In this document: in pieces, positions 24,359 through 32,597 of the stretch | How the letters are laid out: every line of letters begins with the position of its first letter | Numbering within the stretch: position 1 is the first letter of the stretch | NCBI GenBank assembly: GCA_049324875.1 | Contig: JBMONC010000060.1 | Location: 1-64,000 of the forward strand | Direction of reading: 5' to 3' | Origin: JAWLHU01 sp049324875 | GTDB taxonomy: Bacteria; Bacillota; Sulfobacillia; Symbiobacteriales; Symbiobacteriaceae | DNA length: 64,000 nucleotides | The notes under the pieces: model-generated | The model's input: only the letters and a program-made list of their open reading frames with translations | Database searches by the model: none | Told to the model about the DNA's origin: nothing | Translations under genes and position numbers: made by a program

Positions 24359-26320
24359 CTAGCCGGCACTGCGAACCTCGTGGGCTGGCTCGGCCAGAAC
24401 CAGCGCCATCGCCTCTTCGATCGTCGCGGCGAAGCAGATCTCAATGCCGCTCACCGCCTGCGGGACATCCTTCCGATTCTCCTCCGGCAAGACCACCCGG
24501 GCCATGCCGGCCTGCTTGGCACCATAGATCTTCTCATAGACGCCGCCGATCGCCTTGACGGCCCCCCGGATCGAAACCTCCCCGGTGATGGCGACATCCT
24601 GGCGGATAGGCCGGCCCTGAATGGCGGAGATCATCGCCAGATAGATGGCGGTGCCGGCGCTGGGACCATCGATTCGCCCACCACCCACCACGTTCACGTG
24701 CATGTCCCAGTTGGCCAGATCCTCCCCAGTCACCCTGCGGATGACCGCGGCGGCGTTGAAGAGCGAGTCCTTGGTCATCGATCCCGCCGTATCGTTGATG
24801 CGAAGACCGCCCCTGCCGGGTTCCCGAGCCGGGAAGGCCACCGCCTCAATCTCCAGCACGGAGCCGATGTAGCCAAGCACGCCGAGGCCGAATATCCGAC
24901 CCACCTCCGCCGAGTCGGAGGCCTTGCGCGTCACGTTTGGTGACAGCCGCCCGGACTGCAGGACCTCGTAGACGTGCTGCGCCGTCACGGTCATGCCCTC
25001 CTCGGGGGCCTCGCCGCCCGCTTGATAGAGCGCCAGTCCGTAGGCGTCGGCCAGAATGCCAATCGCCTTCCGCCCCTCAATGGTGTACTCGGCGATGACC
25101 GCCGAGACGCCCTCCTCCAGCCGGATTCCAATGCGCTCCGCGGCCTGCTCGACAATCAGCCGGATGTCGGCCGGTGTGAGCGGCTCAAAGAAGACCTCGG
25201 CGCACCGGGAGCGCAGGGCAGGGTTGATCTCACCGGGGTCACGGGTGGTCGCACCGATCAGGATGATATCCGCCGGGGCGCCCTCTTCAAACAGCTTCTT
25301 CACGTACTTCGGCACGTTCGGGTCGTTGGCGTCGTAATAGCTGGAGTCGAAGGCGACACGCTTGTCCTCCAACACCTTGAGCAGCTTGCTCTGCAGCATG
25401 GGCTCCAGCTCACCGATCTCATCAATAAACAGCACGCCGCCGTGGGCATCGGTTACCAGGCCGGTCTTCGGCTCCGGAATGCCGCTGTCGGCCAGGTCCC
25501 GGCGTGCCCCCTGGTAGATCGGGTCATGAACGGAACCGAGGAGCGGATTGGTCACCTCGCGCGGGTCCCAGCGGAGCGTGGTGCCGTCCACCTCAACAAA
25601 GGGAGCATCCTCTGCGAAGGGGGTATGGGGCAGCCGCTTGGCCTCCTCCAGCGCCAACCGAGCCACGGTGGTCTTGCCCACACCGGGAGGGCCGTACATG
25701 ATGATATGCTGGGGGAACGGGGAGGCGATCTTGGCGAGCAGCGCCTTGATGGCCCGCTCCTGCCCGACGACCTCGCTCAGTTTGGAGGGGCGGAGCACGT
25801 CGATGGCGGTGCGGACCAACCGCTTCTGCTCCAGGGCCTCCAGATGCTCCAGCTTCTTGAGCGTGGAGGTGGTCTCCGGACCGGCATCCTCCTTGAGGAC
25901 CTGCTGCTTGATCTCACGGTAGTAGTCCTCGTGCCGCTCCTGCATGCGCGCCTGGATCTTCTTCTCGATCTTGTCTTCCACCGTGCGCCGGGCAATCAGA
26001 TCGGCGATCTCATTCTCCAGGTGGTCGATGATCTTGGGGATCTGACTGCGGGAGGGCAGGGCGTCGATGGTGGGATCCTCAAACACCAGGCGCTGCAGGG
26101 CCAGCACCTGCTCCTCCACATGGTCGGACTTCATCAGCCCGAGGGCCTCGAGCTTGCCGGCTTTCAACACCAGCCGTTCAGGGCCCCACAGGTTTGTGAG
26201 CAGCCCGAAGAGCGCCCCCACCTGCCGGCGCAGTTGCTCTTCGGGAGAGAGCTTCTTATTCAGGGCCTCCATCTCATCCGGTCGGGCGCTACGAATAAGC
26301 TTGTCTAAAATATCCTTCAT
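24359..26320 (-). CDS. lonC: Lon-family ATP-dependent protease LonC (sporulation-type)
   Basis: A 653-residue Lon-type AAA+ protease without the LonA substrate domain. Order: a coiled N-terminal region (about 1-170), AAA+ with Walker A GPPGVGKTT (about 210-218), Walker B GGVLFIDEIGEL, sensor GATTRDP, then a C-terminal Lon protease domain with catalytic Ser in DGPSAGTA and Lys in GAVKAIGG. This layout fits the LonC group (related to LonB), which is limited to endospore formers and tied to sporulation. It sits between rplI and dnaB, an unusual place. No clear SD precedes the ATG. Confidence 0.85.
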   Translation of the reverse strand: MKDILDKLIRSARPDEMEALNKKLSPEEQLRRQVGALFGLLTNLWGPERLVLKAGKLEALGLMKSDHVEEQVLALQRLVFEDPTIDALPSRSQIPKIIDHLENEIADLIARRTVEDKIEKKIQARMQERHEDYYREIKQQVLKEDAGPETTSTLKKLEHLEALEQKRLVRTAIDVLRPSKLSEVVGQERAIKALLAKIASPFPQHIIMYGPPGVGKTTVARLALEEAKRLPHTPFAEDAPFVEVDGTTLRWDPREVTNPLLGSVHDPIYQGARRDLADSGIPEPKTGLVTDAHGGVLFIDEIGELEPMLQSKLLKVLEDKRVAFDSSYYDANDPNVPKYVKKLFEEGAPADIILIGATTRDPGEINPALRSRCAEVFFEPLTPADIRLIVEQAAERIGIRLEEGVSAVIAEYTIEGRKAIGILADAYGLALYQAGGEAPEEGMTVTAQHVYEVLQSGRLSPNVTRKASDSAEVGRIFGLGVLGYIGSVLEIEAVAFPAREPGRGGLRINDTAGSMTKDSLFNAAAVIRRVTGEDLANWDMHVNVVGGGRIDGPSAGTAIYLAMISAIQGRPIRQDVAITGEVSIRGAVKAIGGVYEKIYGAKQAGMARVVLPEENRKDVPQAVSGIEICFAATIEEAMALVLAEPAHEVRSAG

Positions 26321-26401
26321 ATGGATTAGGGCCGGCGGCCCACACCTCCTCTCGCAGCCAGACGCGGCCCTGACCGGGTTCGCCGGCCGGGCCGCTATTC
26401 T

Positions 26402-26848
26402 CTACTCAGCTACGATTTCGACGTTCACGGTACCTGTGATGTTGTGGCCGAACTTCAGCGAGACGGGATAGACGCCCAGGGACTTGATGGGAGAGGTCAG
26501 TTCGATCATCCGCCGATCGAACTCCTTGCCCAGGAACTTGCTGATGGCTTCGGCCACATCCTTGTTGGTGACGGAGCCAAAGAGGCGGCCTGCCTCTCCG
26601 CACTTGGCGGGAAGCCGGACCGTCTGCCCCTCAAGCTTGTCACGCAGCGCCTTCAGTTCGCTGAGAATCCGCTCCTGCTTGGCGGCCTGCGCCTTCTTCT
26701 CTTCCTCAATGGACTTGAGGGCACCGGCGGATGCTTCCACAGCCAGGCCGCGCGGGAGCAGGAAGTTGCGGGCATACCCGTCGGAGACCTCCAGCATCTG
26801 GCCCTTCTTGCCCGTGCCCTTTACATCGGCCTTCAGAATCACCTTCAT
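26402..26848 (-). CDS. rplI: 50S ribosomal protein L9
   Basis: 148 residues from the ATG at 26848 (SD AGGAGGGA), the usual L9 length. The N-terminal domain MKVILKADVKGTGKKGQ and the YARNFLLPRGLA helix are typical, with a C-terminal domain after the connecting helix. L9 binds 23S rRNA at the base of the L1 stalk. It starts 10 nt after the yybS stop. Confidence 0.97.
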   Translation of the reverse strand: MKVILKADVKGTGKKGQMLEVSDGYARNFLLPRGLAVEASAGALKSIEEEKKAQAAKQERILSELKALRDKLEGQTVRLPAKCGEAGRLFGSVTNKDVAEAISKFLGKEFDRRMIELTSPIKSLGVYPVSLKFGHNITGTVNVEIVAE

Positions 26849-26858
26849 GTTATCCCTC

Positions 26859-27884
26859 CTAGGTGCTCTCCTCTGGGCGCTTCCACATGCCGTGGCCCAG
26901 GCCTCGGAAGTCAAAGATGGTATCCCACATGGCGAGGAGAATCGAGAGTTGGAACGCAAGCTGGAACATGAGCAGGAACAGAATGGCGAGCAGCCAACCA
27001 GCGGCCGCCTTGCTCCAATTGCGCTTGCGCAGGTACCCGTAGGCTACGGCAATGCCGGCCAGCACAAAGATGTACCCTAAAGGGGTGAACAGGTTTAGCA
27101 GCAGTTTCGTCCACCACGGCGCACCCACAATCGTGGGGGTCTGCATGGCATAGGATGTGGCAAACATCAGCAGACCGTAGACCCAGACGAGCCAGACCGG
27201 CAAGGTGAACTGCTCGAATGGTGCCGTTTCCGGGACGGGGTGGCCAAAGCGTGGGAGTGACCACCGGCAGAGCTGCCAGTTGATCCAACTCATCAGGGCA
27301 CCGCCCATAAAGACAAGGGCAGGCAGCAAGGCCCATGCGACCGCAACCTTGTCCTCACGAAACTCCCGGAGGAGCTGGAGATAGGCCTCCTGGTTTCTGG
27401 CCTCGGCCTCGTTGCGGGGCGGCTGGGCGCGGGTAACCTGCTCCAGGGCCAGGTAAAACTCGTCCTGGGCCTTGGCCAGCGGCCCGCTTGCTACCATCAT
27501 TTCGACGGGATCCCGCCCGGGGAAGACGGCCACCCGCATCAGGACATAGGTCATGGCGAAGCCGACGAAGAAGACCGCGACAGCACCCAGTCCGATGGTC
27601 AGCGGCCTCCATTTGTGCCGCAAACCGTAGCCAAAAATCAGCCCCGGAAAGACGCCCGCCGGAATCGACATCAGGGCGTTGACAACCCCCCGGAAGGCCC
27701 CGGTCATTAGGACGGCGACAATCGCCGTCAGCAGAGCCGTGCGCCCCCCATGCCGAATGAAGACCACGACGAGCGGAAGCGGCATGAGGAGAGCGAGGCC
27801 GGGAACGATCGCGAAGACGACGACCAGGGCTGCCATCAGCCCGCCGAAGACAAGTCCTCTTGCGCTTGCGTGTCGAGTGTTCAT
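26859..27884 (-). CDS. yybS: YybS-like DUF2232 membrane protein
   Basis: A 341-residue integral membrane protein with about eight hydrophobic segments. The DUF2232 start ARGLVFGGLMAALVVVFAIVPG and PAGVFPGLIFGYG match YybS. The ATG at 27884 has SD AAAGGAGTAG; longer readings lack one. YybS sits beside the S18/L9 genes in Bacillus and its function is unknown. The c-di-AMP phosphodiesterase gene gdpP, usually between yybS and rplI, is absent here. Confidence 0.8.
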   Translation of the reverse strand: MNTRHASARGLVFGGLMAALVVVFAIVPGLALLMPLPLVVVFIRHGGRTALLTAIVAVLMTGAFRGVVNALMSIPAGVFPGLIFGYGLRHKWRPLTIGLGAVAVFFVGFAMTYVLMRVAVFPGRDPVEMMVASGPLAKAQDEFYLALEQVTRAQPPRNEAEARNQEAYLQLLREFREDKVAVAWALLPALVFMGGALMSWINWQLCRWSLPRFGHPVPETAPFEQFTLPVWLVWVYGLLMFATSYAMQTPTIVGAPWWTKLLLNLFTPLGYIFVLAGIAVAYGYLRKRNWSKAAAGWLLAILFLLMFQLAFQLSILLAMWDTIFDFRGLGHGMWKRPEEST

Positions 27885-27973
27885 CGCTCTACTCCTTTGC
27901 CGGGACGGAGGCATGGGCTTCTCCATTCGCCAGGTGCTGGGCCGACTCCTGCGCCAGATCGGGGTAGGAAAAA

Positions 27974-27999
27974 GGGGGCACCGCGGCAGCGGTGCCCCC
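27974..27999 (-). terminator. Terminator after rpsR
   Basis: Perfect 11-bp stem GGGGGCACCGC/GCGGTGCCCCC with loop GGCA, followed on the minus strand by TTTTTCC. It ends the rpsF-ssb-rpsR operon. Confidence 0.9.
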
Positions 28000-28020
28000 T
28001 TGGTTCCGTTACGGTGCCGC

Positions 28021-28251
28021 CTACTCGACGGTAAACGGCAGCAGGGCCATAATACGGGCCCGCTTGATCGCCACGGTCAGCGCACGCTGGTGGGCGGCGC
28101 AGTTGCCCGAGATACGCCGCGGCAGAATCTTGCCACGCTCGGTAATGTAACGCTTCAGACGCCCAACGTCCTTATAGTCAACGTTCTCAACCTTGTCGAC
28201 GCAGAAGCTGCACACACGGCGCTTCGGCCGACGGCCACGTTCACGACGCAT
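28021..28251 (-). CDS. rpsR: 30S ribosomal protein S18
   Basis: 76 residues with the typical basic start and CSFCVDKVENVDYKDV, then LKRYITERGKILPRR and the C-terminal RARIMALLPF. It has two Cys at CSFC, part of the zinc-type (C+) S18 set. SD AAAGGAGGA. Last gene of rpsF-ssb-rpsR, as in most Firmicutes. S18 binds with S6 on the platform of the 30S subunit. Confidence 0.97.
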   Translation of the reverse strand: MRRERGRRPKRRVCSFCVDKVENVDYKDVGRLKRYITERGKILPRRISGNCAAHQRALTVAIKRARIMALLPFTVE

Positions 28252-28269
28252 TTCCTTGTCCTCCTTTCA

Positions 28270-28695
28270 TTAGAAGGGGACATCATCATCGTCGTTGAAG
28301 GTCAGTTCACTGCCCATGCCCGACTCGCGGCGAGGGCTTGTGCCCGCATTCATGGAGCGATCCCCACCGCTGTCACGCCCGCTGTCGAGGAACCGCACCG
28401 TGCTGGCGACGATTTCCGCTTTCTCCCGGCGCTGACCCTCCTGGGTCTCAAACTGCCGGATCTGCAGGCGCCCTTGAACCGCCACAAGGCGGCCCTTCTG
28501 AAGGTAGTTGGCAACGGTCTCTGCCTGACGCTCCCACACGACGATATCGATGAAGTCCGTTTCTTTCTCGCCCTGTGGATTCGTGGTGCCACGGTCCACG
28601 GCCAGTCGCAGCGTTGCGACGGCTTTGCCCGATGGGGTATACCGCAGCTCGGGGTCCTTGGTAAGGCGGCCAATCAGAACAACGGAGTTGAGCAC
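28270..28695 (-). CDS. ssb: Single-stranded DNA-binding protein
   Basis: 141 residues, GTG start with SD AAAGGAGG. The OB-fold (MLNSVVLIGRLTKDPELRYT, then FIDIVVWERQAE) spans about 1-105. A disordered, Ser/Gly-rich tail ends in DDDDVPF, the acidic tip that binds partner proteins. It is the middle gene of the rpsF-ssb-rpsR operon and close to oriC. Confidence 0.97.
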   Translation of the reverse strand: MLNSVVLIGRLTKDPELRYTPSGKAVATLRLAVDRGTTNPQGEKETDFIDIVVWERQAETVANYLQKGRLVAVQGRLQIRQFETQEGQRREKAEIVASTVRFLDSGRDSGGDRSMNAGTSPRRESGMGSELTFNDDDDVPF

Positions 28696-28717
28696 ATCCT
28701 TACCTCCTTTGGTGGTT

Positions 28718-29005
28718 CTACTCCTCCGGGCGGACGATCAGGAACCGGACGACTTCATCGGTGATCTTCAGAACGCGGGTCAGTTCCTCCGCGGTCTTCG
28801 CTTCACCCTTGAAGTAGACGACCGTGTAATAACCGTCACGGAGATCCTTGATCTCGTAAGCCAAACGCTGCTTCTTCCAGGCCTCGGTCTTCTCGATCGA
28901 ACCACCGTTGCCGGTGATCAGACCAGAGATCTTGTCCATCAGGCCCTGGAGACCAGCCTCGTCCAGCTCAGGACGGCCGATTACCATCATCTCATAGTTC
29001 CTCAA
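28718..29005 (-). CDS. rpsF: 30S ribosomal protein S6
   Basis: The TTG at 29005, after GGAGGTG, gives 95 residues, the usual length. The start LRNYEMMVIGRPELDE and YTVVYFKGEAKTAEEL are S6 signatures. First gene of rpsF-ssb-rpsR. The leader (29006-29168) contains hairpins GCTCCACT/AGTGGAGC and GCAGCC/GGCTGC; whether it is an S6-S18 autoregulatory leader cannot be told by eye. Confidence 0.95.
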   Translation of the reverse strand: MRNYEMMVIGRPELDEAGLQGLMDKISGLITGNGGSIEKTEAWKKQRLAYEIKDLRDGYYTVVYFKGEAKTAEELTRVLKITDEVVRFLIVRPEE

Positions 29006-29168
29006 GGTAGCACCTCCTCCCCATGGTCTTATGGCTCCACTCCAGTGGAGCAGGGAGGCAGCAGCCAATGGCTGCGCCTATGTCTGCGCTGTCTGCCAGC
29101 GCATCCAGTTCATATTAGCACGCGCGGACCGTGGGTTCAAGCGCGTAATAGCCGGAATCACCCGCGGT

Positions 29169-29375
29169 TCAGGCCGTCCCCTCAGCGCCTTTCGGGAATC
29201 GCTCCCGAACGCTCTTCTCAAACTTGGGCCGGGGAATCATCACCCGGTGTCCACATCCCTGGCACTTGAGTCCGAAGTCAATCCCGGTTCGGTAGATCTC
29301 CCACCTGTCCGAGCCGCACGGGTGCGGTTTCTTCAGACGAACCACATCGCCAATCTCATACCTTACGCGATCCAC
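29169..29375 (-). CDS. DUF951 (YyzM-like) small zinc-ribbon-like protein
   Basis: 68 residues with the DUF951 pattern: YEIGDVVRLKKPHPCGSD, WEIYRTGIDFGLKC and CQGCG then RPKFEK. The Cys set (one in PHPCG, two in CQGCG, plus KC) suggests zinc binding. Starts at GTG. The gene overlaps the cvpA 3' end by 13 nt and is co-transcribed with it. In Bacillus the homolog yyzM lies near the same origin region; function unknown. Confidence 0.85.
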   Translation of the reverse strand: MDRVRYEIGDVVRLKKPHPCGSDRWEIYRTGIDFGLKCQGCGHRVMIPRPKFEKSVRERFPKGAEGTA

Positions 29376-30106
29376 AGTCTGGTCCCTCCGCCGAATAGTA
29401 AGCCCCGAATCAGTTCAAAGAATCCAATGAGATACGGGGTCGTCTTTGACTGGTTGAATGCCTCGCCCAGGTGCTCCGCCCCGTAGATCGACAGGGTGGG
29501 CACGACAAAGACGGTGACAAAGCTCAACACCACCGCCGCCTGGAGCAGCAGCGCAACCGCCCCGAGCATGCGATCTGCCGTTCCGATCAGGGGTATCTCC
29601 TGCACCTGATCGGAAATGAACCGGCCCAGGTAGCCCAGGAGCAGGCTAATCACGGTCACGAGGCCGGCGAAGACCAGGGCGCTCAGCAGCCCGGAAGCGA
29701 TTTGCTCAATCAGGAACTCGGCAGCTGTCCTGCCGCCCGCAGCCTCCGACCAGTCGGCCAGTCGGTGGGCGAGCGGGTGCTTGTAGCCATCGGGCAGCGG
29801 GACAGCCTGAAGCCAGGAGAGGGCTGTCTCAAAGGGAACCCGTGACATGGGAACCTGTGCCGCCTCGGGCGGCAGGTTCAGGCGGCGGGTCATCACCTGT
29901 TCCATTCGGCCCTGCAGGTTCCAGGCCAGGTTGAGCCACTCCATGACCAAACCGCTGTAGCGCCCTGCCACCAGCACGGCGACGATGAAGGAGACGAATC
30001 CGGTCAGAAACCGGATGATCCCGGTGGACCAACCGATCAGCACAGCCACCAGGAGCGTTCCGAGAATCGTGATGTCAACCACGGTCAGGGAGGCGAAGCC
30101 CTGCAT
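29363..30106 (-). CDS. CvpA-family membrane protein
   Basis: 247 residues from the ATG at 30106, preceded by GGTGGGG. Four hydrophobic segments with the CvpA start DITILGTLLVAVLIGWSTGIIR and GLVTVISLLLGYLGRF. CvpA-family proteins are membrane proteins linked to colicin V export and to membrane or wall maintenance; the exact role here is unknown. Immediately downstream of the EamA transporter gene (15 nt), so probably one operon. Confidence 0.75.
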   Translation of the reverse strand: MQGFASLTVVDITILGTLLVAVLIGWSTGIIRFLTGFVSFIVAVLVAGRYSGLVMEWLNLAWNLQGRMEQVMTRRLNLPPEAAQVPMSRVPFETALSWLQAVPLPDGYKHPLAHRLADWSEAAGGRTAAEFLIEQIASGLLSALVFAGLVTVISLLLGYLGRFISDQVQEIPLIGTADRMLGAVALLLQAAVVLSFVTVFVVPTLSIYGAEHLGEAFNQSKTTPYLIGFFELIRGLLFGGGTRLWIA

Positions 30107-30120
30107 CTTGCATCCCCACC

Positions 30121-30966
30121 TTATGCAGGCGATTTCCGAACGGCAGCCCATTGAAACAGCGCGATCCCGACGAGCAGCAGAAGACCGCCGACAAGACTTA
30201 CCGGACCGGGCCCCGTCCGCCAGATGAGCCAGGCGAGAAGGGTTGCACCCACCGGCTCTCCCAAAATGCTGACGGACACCACTGACGGGGGCACGTACCT
30301 GAGGGCCCAGTTGAAGAGGGTGTGACCGAAGATGGTCGGGAAGAGCGCCAGGCCAACAAAGACCCACCAGGTGGAGGCGGGAAACCCCGTGAGCGGGCTT
30401 CGCATCAGCAGGGCACCCACCAGCAGCACGAGGGATGCCGAGGCGAAGGCGATGGCCGAGTACTGCATGGCGCCCATGCGCTGCCGGACGTACCGGCCGA
30501 TGAGCAAGTATCCGGTGACGGCGACGGCGCCCAGGAAGGCCAGGAGGTCGCCCCACAGGGCCCGCGCATCCAACCCAAAATCGCCCCAGCCGATAAGGAC
30601 CGCACCAATCACAGCCACTACTACGCCGATCATGGCAGAACGATCCGGCCTCTCCCCCCACATTACATATGCGAAGAGTAGCACCAAAAATGGGTGGGTA
30701 CTAACCAGAACCGTTGATGACGCGATGGAGGTAAGGGTCAAGCTGAAGAACCAGGCGGCGAAGTGCGCAGCGAGGAAGACGCCGCTGGTCAGAGACAGAA
30801 GCAGGTCCCGCCTCTCCACCCTCTCCCGCTTCTGCCAGAGCAGGGGAACCGCCAGAATCAGTGTGGAGAAAGCCAACCGGTAAAAGGCGACAACCAGAGG
30901 CTCCGCGCTCGCGAACTTGAACAGAACCGAGGCTGCGGATGCCGACAGCACACCCAGGAGAATCAC
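30121..30966 (-). CDS. EamA/DMT-superfamily transporter
   Basis: 281 residues with ten hydrophobic segments arranged as two EamA repeats. The first half has VVAFYRLAFSTLILA and STHPFLVLLFAYVMWGE; the second has FPTIFGHTLFNWALRYVPPSVVSVSILGEPVGATLLAW. Drug/metabolite exporters of this type have broad, mostly unknown substrates. The GTG at 30966 is 25 nt from the only good SD (GGAGGAAG). An in-frame ATA lies at the right distance, so the true start may be a few residues upstream. Confidence 0.85.
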   Translation of the reverse strand: MILLGVLSASAASVLFKFASAEPLVVAFYRLAFSTLILAVPLLWQKRERVERRDLLLSLTSGVFLAAHFAAWFFSLTLTSIASSTVLVSTHPFLVLLFAYVMWGERPDRSAMIGVVVAVIGAVLIGWGDFGLDARALWGDLLAFLGAVAVTGYLLIGRYVRQRMGAMQYSAIAFASASLVLLVGALLMRSPLTGFPASTWWVFVGLALFPTIFGHTLFNWALRYVPPSVVSVSILGEPVGATLLAWLIWRTGPGPVSLVGGLLLLVGIALFQWAAVRKSPA

Positions 30967-31055
30967 CAGGTATGGGGTAGATATGGCCCTTCCTCCTCCT
31001 CGGGTTCTCTTTTCGGCTGTCTAAAAGGTTACACCTTCACAGTACCGCGAAAAAG

Positions 31056-31081
31056 CCTGCCGGCTCACGTGAGCCGGCAGG
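31056..31081 (-). terminator. Terminator after livF
   Basis: A perfect 26-nt palindrome, CCTGCCGGCTCAC and its complement, followed on the minus strand by CTTTTTC. It ends the branched-chain amino-acid transporter operon. Confidence 0.85.
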
Positions 31082-31099
31082 TGCGTCTGGGCAGCCAAA

Positions 31100-31813
31100 C
31101 TAGAGTTCGCCGAGGTAGGCCTCGCGAACAGACTGGTTCTCCCGGAGAGCCGCCGCACTGTCGGCGAGCGCAATCTCCCCGGTCTGGATCACGTAACCCC
31201 GGTGGGCCACCTCCAGCGCCATGTGAGCGTTCTGCTCCACCAGCAGGATCGTCACGCCCTCCTGATTCAGTTGGGTGATGATCTCAAAGATCTGTTCAAC
31301 CAACCGGGGAGCAAGGCCCATGGAGGGCTCGTCCATCATCAGGATCTTCGGGCTCATCATGAGGGCCCGACCGATGGCCAACATCTGCTGTTCACCGCCG
31401 GAGAGAGTACCGCCCAGCTGCTTCGCCCGCTCCTTCAGACGCGGGAAGAGGTCGAACACCCGGGTAATTCCCTTCTCAATCAGCGCTCTGTCCTGGACGG
31501 TGTAGGCGCCCATCTCCAGGTTCTCCGTCACGGTCAGCCGGGGAAAGATCTTCCGCCCCTCGGGCACGTGGCCGACACCCAACTCGGTCACCTTGTGCGC
31601 CGGCAGACCGTGAATGGGCTGGCCGTTGAGCAGGATTGCCCCGGAGCGCGGGGCCAGCAGGCCCGAGATGGTCTTCAACGTCGTGGACTTTCCAGCGCCG
31701 TTGGAGCCAATCAGGGTCACGATCTCGCCCTTGTCTACGGTCAGGGAGATCCCCTTCAATGCATGGATGGCTCCGTAGTAGGTGTTTACGTTCGAGAGTT
31801 CCAGCAGCGGCAT
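31100..31813 (-). CDS. livF: Branched-chain amino-acid ABC transporter ATPase LivF
   Basis: 237-residue ABC ATPase: Walker A GSNGAGKST, signature LSGGEQQ, Walker B ILMMDEPSMGLAP. The INGQPIHGLPAHK region and short C-terminus ending in YLGEL are LivF-like. It pairs with LivG to power uptake of Leu, Ile, Val or related amino acids. Last gene of the liv operon, one base after the livG stop. Confidence 0.93.
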   Translation of the reverse strand: MPLLELSNVNTYYGAIHALKGISLTVDKGEIVTLIGSNGAGKSTTLKTISGLLAPRSGAILLNGQPIHGLPAHKVTELGVGHVPEGRKIFPRLTVTENLEMGAYTVQDRALIEKGITRVFDLFPRLKERAKQLGGTLSGGEQQMLAIGRALMMSPKILMMDEPSMGLAPRLVEQIFEIITQLNQEGVTILLVEQNAHMALEVAHRGYVIQTGEIALADSAAALRENQSVREAYLGEL

Positions 31814-31814
31814 G

Positions 31815-32588
31815 TTAGGACGCGGCCCCCTTTCCGAGGTAGGCCTCGATCACCCGCGGATCCCGCCGGACCTGCTCAGGCGTACCTTCCGCAATCTTCA
31901 CCCCATAGTCGAGAACGGTGATTCTGTCAGAGATCTGCATGACCAACTTCATGTCATGCTCGATCAGCAGAATGGTCATCTGGTGCTCATCCCGGAGCCG
32001 GCGGATCAGGTTCATCATCTCCTCGGTCTCCCGAGGATTCATGCCCGCCTTGGGCTCATCCAGCAGGATCAGCTTGGGCTGGCTGGCCATGGCCCGGGCC
32101 AACTCCAGTTTCCGCTGCGCCCCGTAGGGCAGGTTCTTGGCAATCTCGTTAGCCGACGCCTTCAGCCCCACATAGTCCAGGTACTCAAGCGCATCCAGTT
32201 TGGCCGCGTGCTCCTCTGCCTGGTGCTTAACGAGCCCAAACATGGCATCAAACAGCCCCGCCTTCAGGTGCAGGTGCATGCCGACCAGCACGTTCTCCAG
32301 GGCGGTCAGGTTCTGGAAGAGCCGGATATTCTGGAAGGTACGGGAGATGCCGGTGCTGGCGATCTGTTCGGGTCCCTTGCCACCGATCTCCTTCCCCTCG
32401 AAGAGGAGGCTGCCGCCATCGGGCTTGTAGACCCCGGTAACTACGTTGAAGAAGGTGGTCTTGCCGGCGCCGTTCGGGCCGATAATGGAGGCAATGCTCC
32501 CCTTCTCCAGCGTGAAGTCCACCTCGTTCACGGCCACCAGGCCACCGAACCGTTTCGTGATCTTCTTCGCTTCGAGCAGTACTGCCAT
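31815..32588 (-). CDS. livG: Branched-chain amino-acid ABC transporter ATPase LivG
   Basis: 257-residue ABC ATPase: Walker A GPNGAGKTT, TGISRTFQNIRLF as in LivG, signature LPYGAQRKLELARA (the LivG variant of the ABC signature), Walker B LILLDEPKAGMNP. The C-terminal YGVKIAEGTPEQVRRDPRVIEAYLG is the LivG tail. SD GGAGGC. Partner of LivF, LivM and LivH. Confidence 0.94.
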   Translation of the reverse strand: MAVLLEAKKITKRFGGLVAVNEVDFTLEKGSIASIIGPNGAGKTTFFNVVTGVYKPDGGSLLFEGKEIGGKGPEQIASTGISRTFQNIRLFQNLTALENVLVGMHLHLKAGLFDAMFGLVKHQAEEHAAKLDALEYLDYVGLKASANEIAKNLPYGAQRKLELARAMASQPKLILLDEPKAGMNPRETEEMMNLIRRLRDEHQMTILLIEHDMKLVMQISDRITVLDYGVKIAEGTPEQVRRDPRVIEAYLGKGAAS

Positions 32589-32597
32589 GATTGCCTC

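Noticed and set aside
22868..24943. Plus-strand open frame of 691 codons opposite dnaB and lonC
   Set aside because: It spans two clear genes in antisense and has low-complexity His/Arg/Gly/Leu content typical of antisense shadows.
29006..29168. S6-S18 autoregulatory leader before rpsF
   Set aside because: Hairpins are present, but I could not place the conserved CCG bulge, so no call was made.
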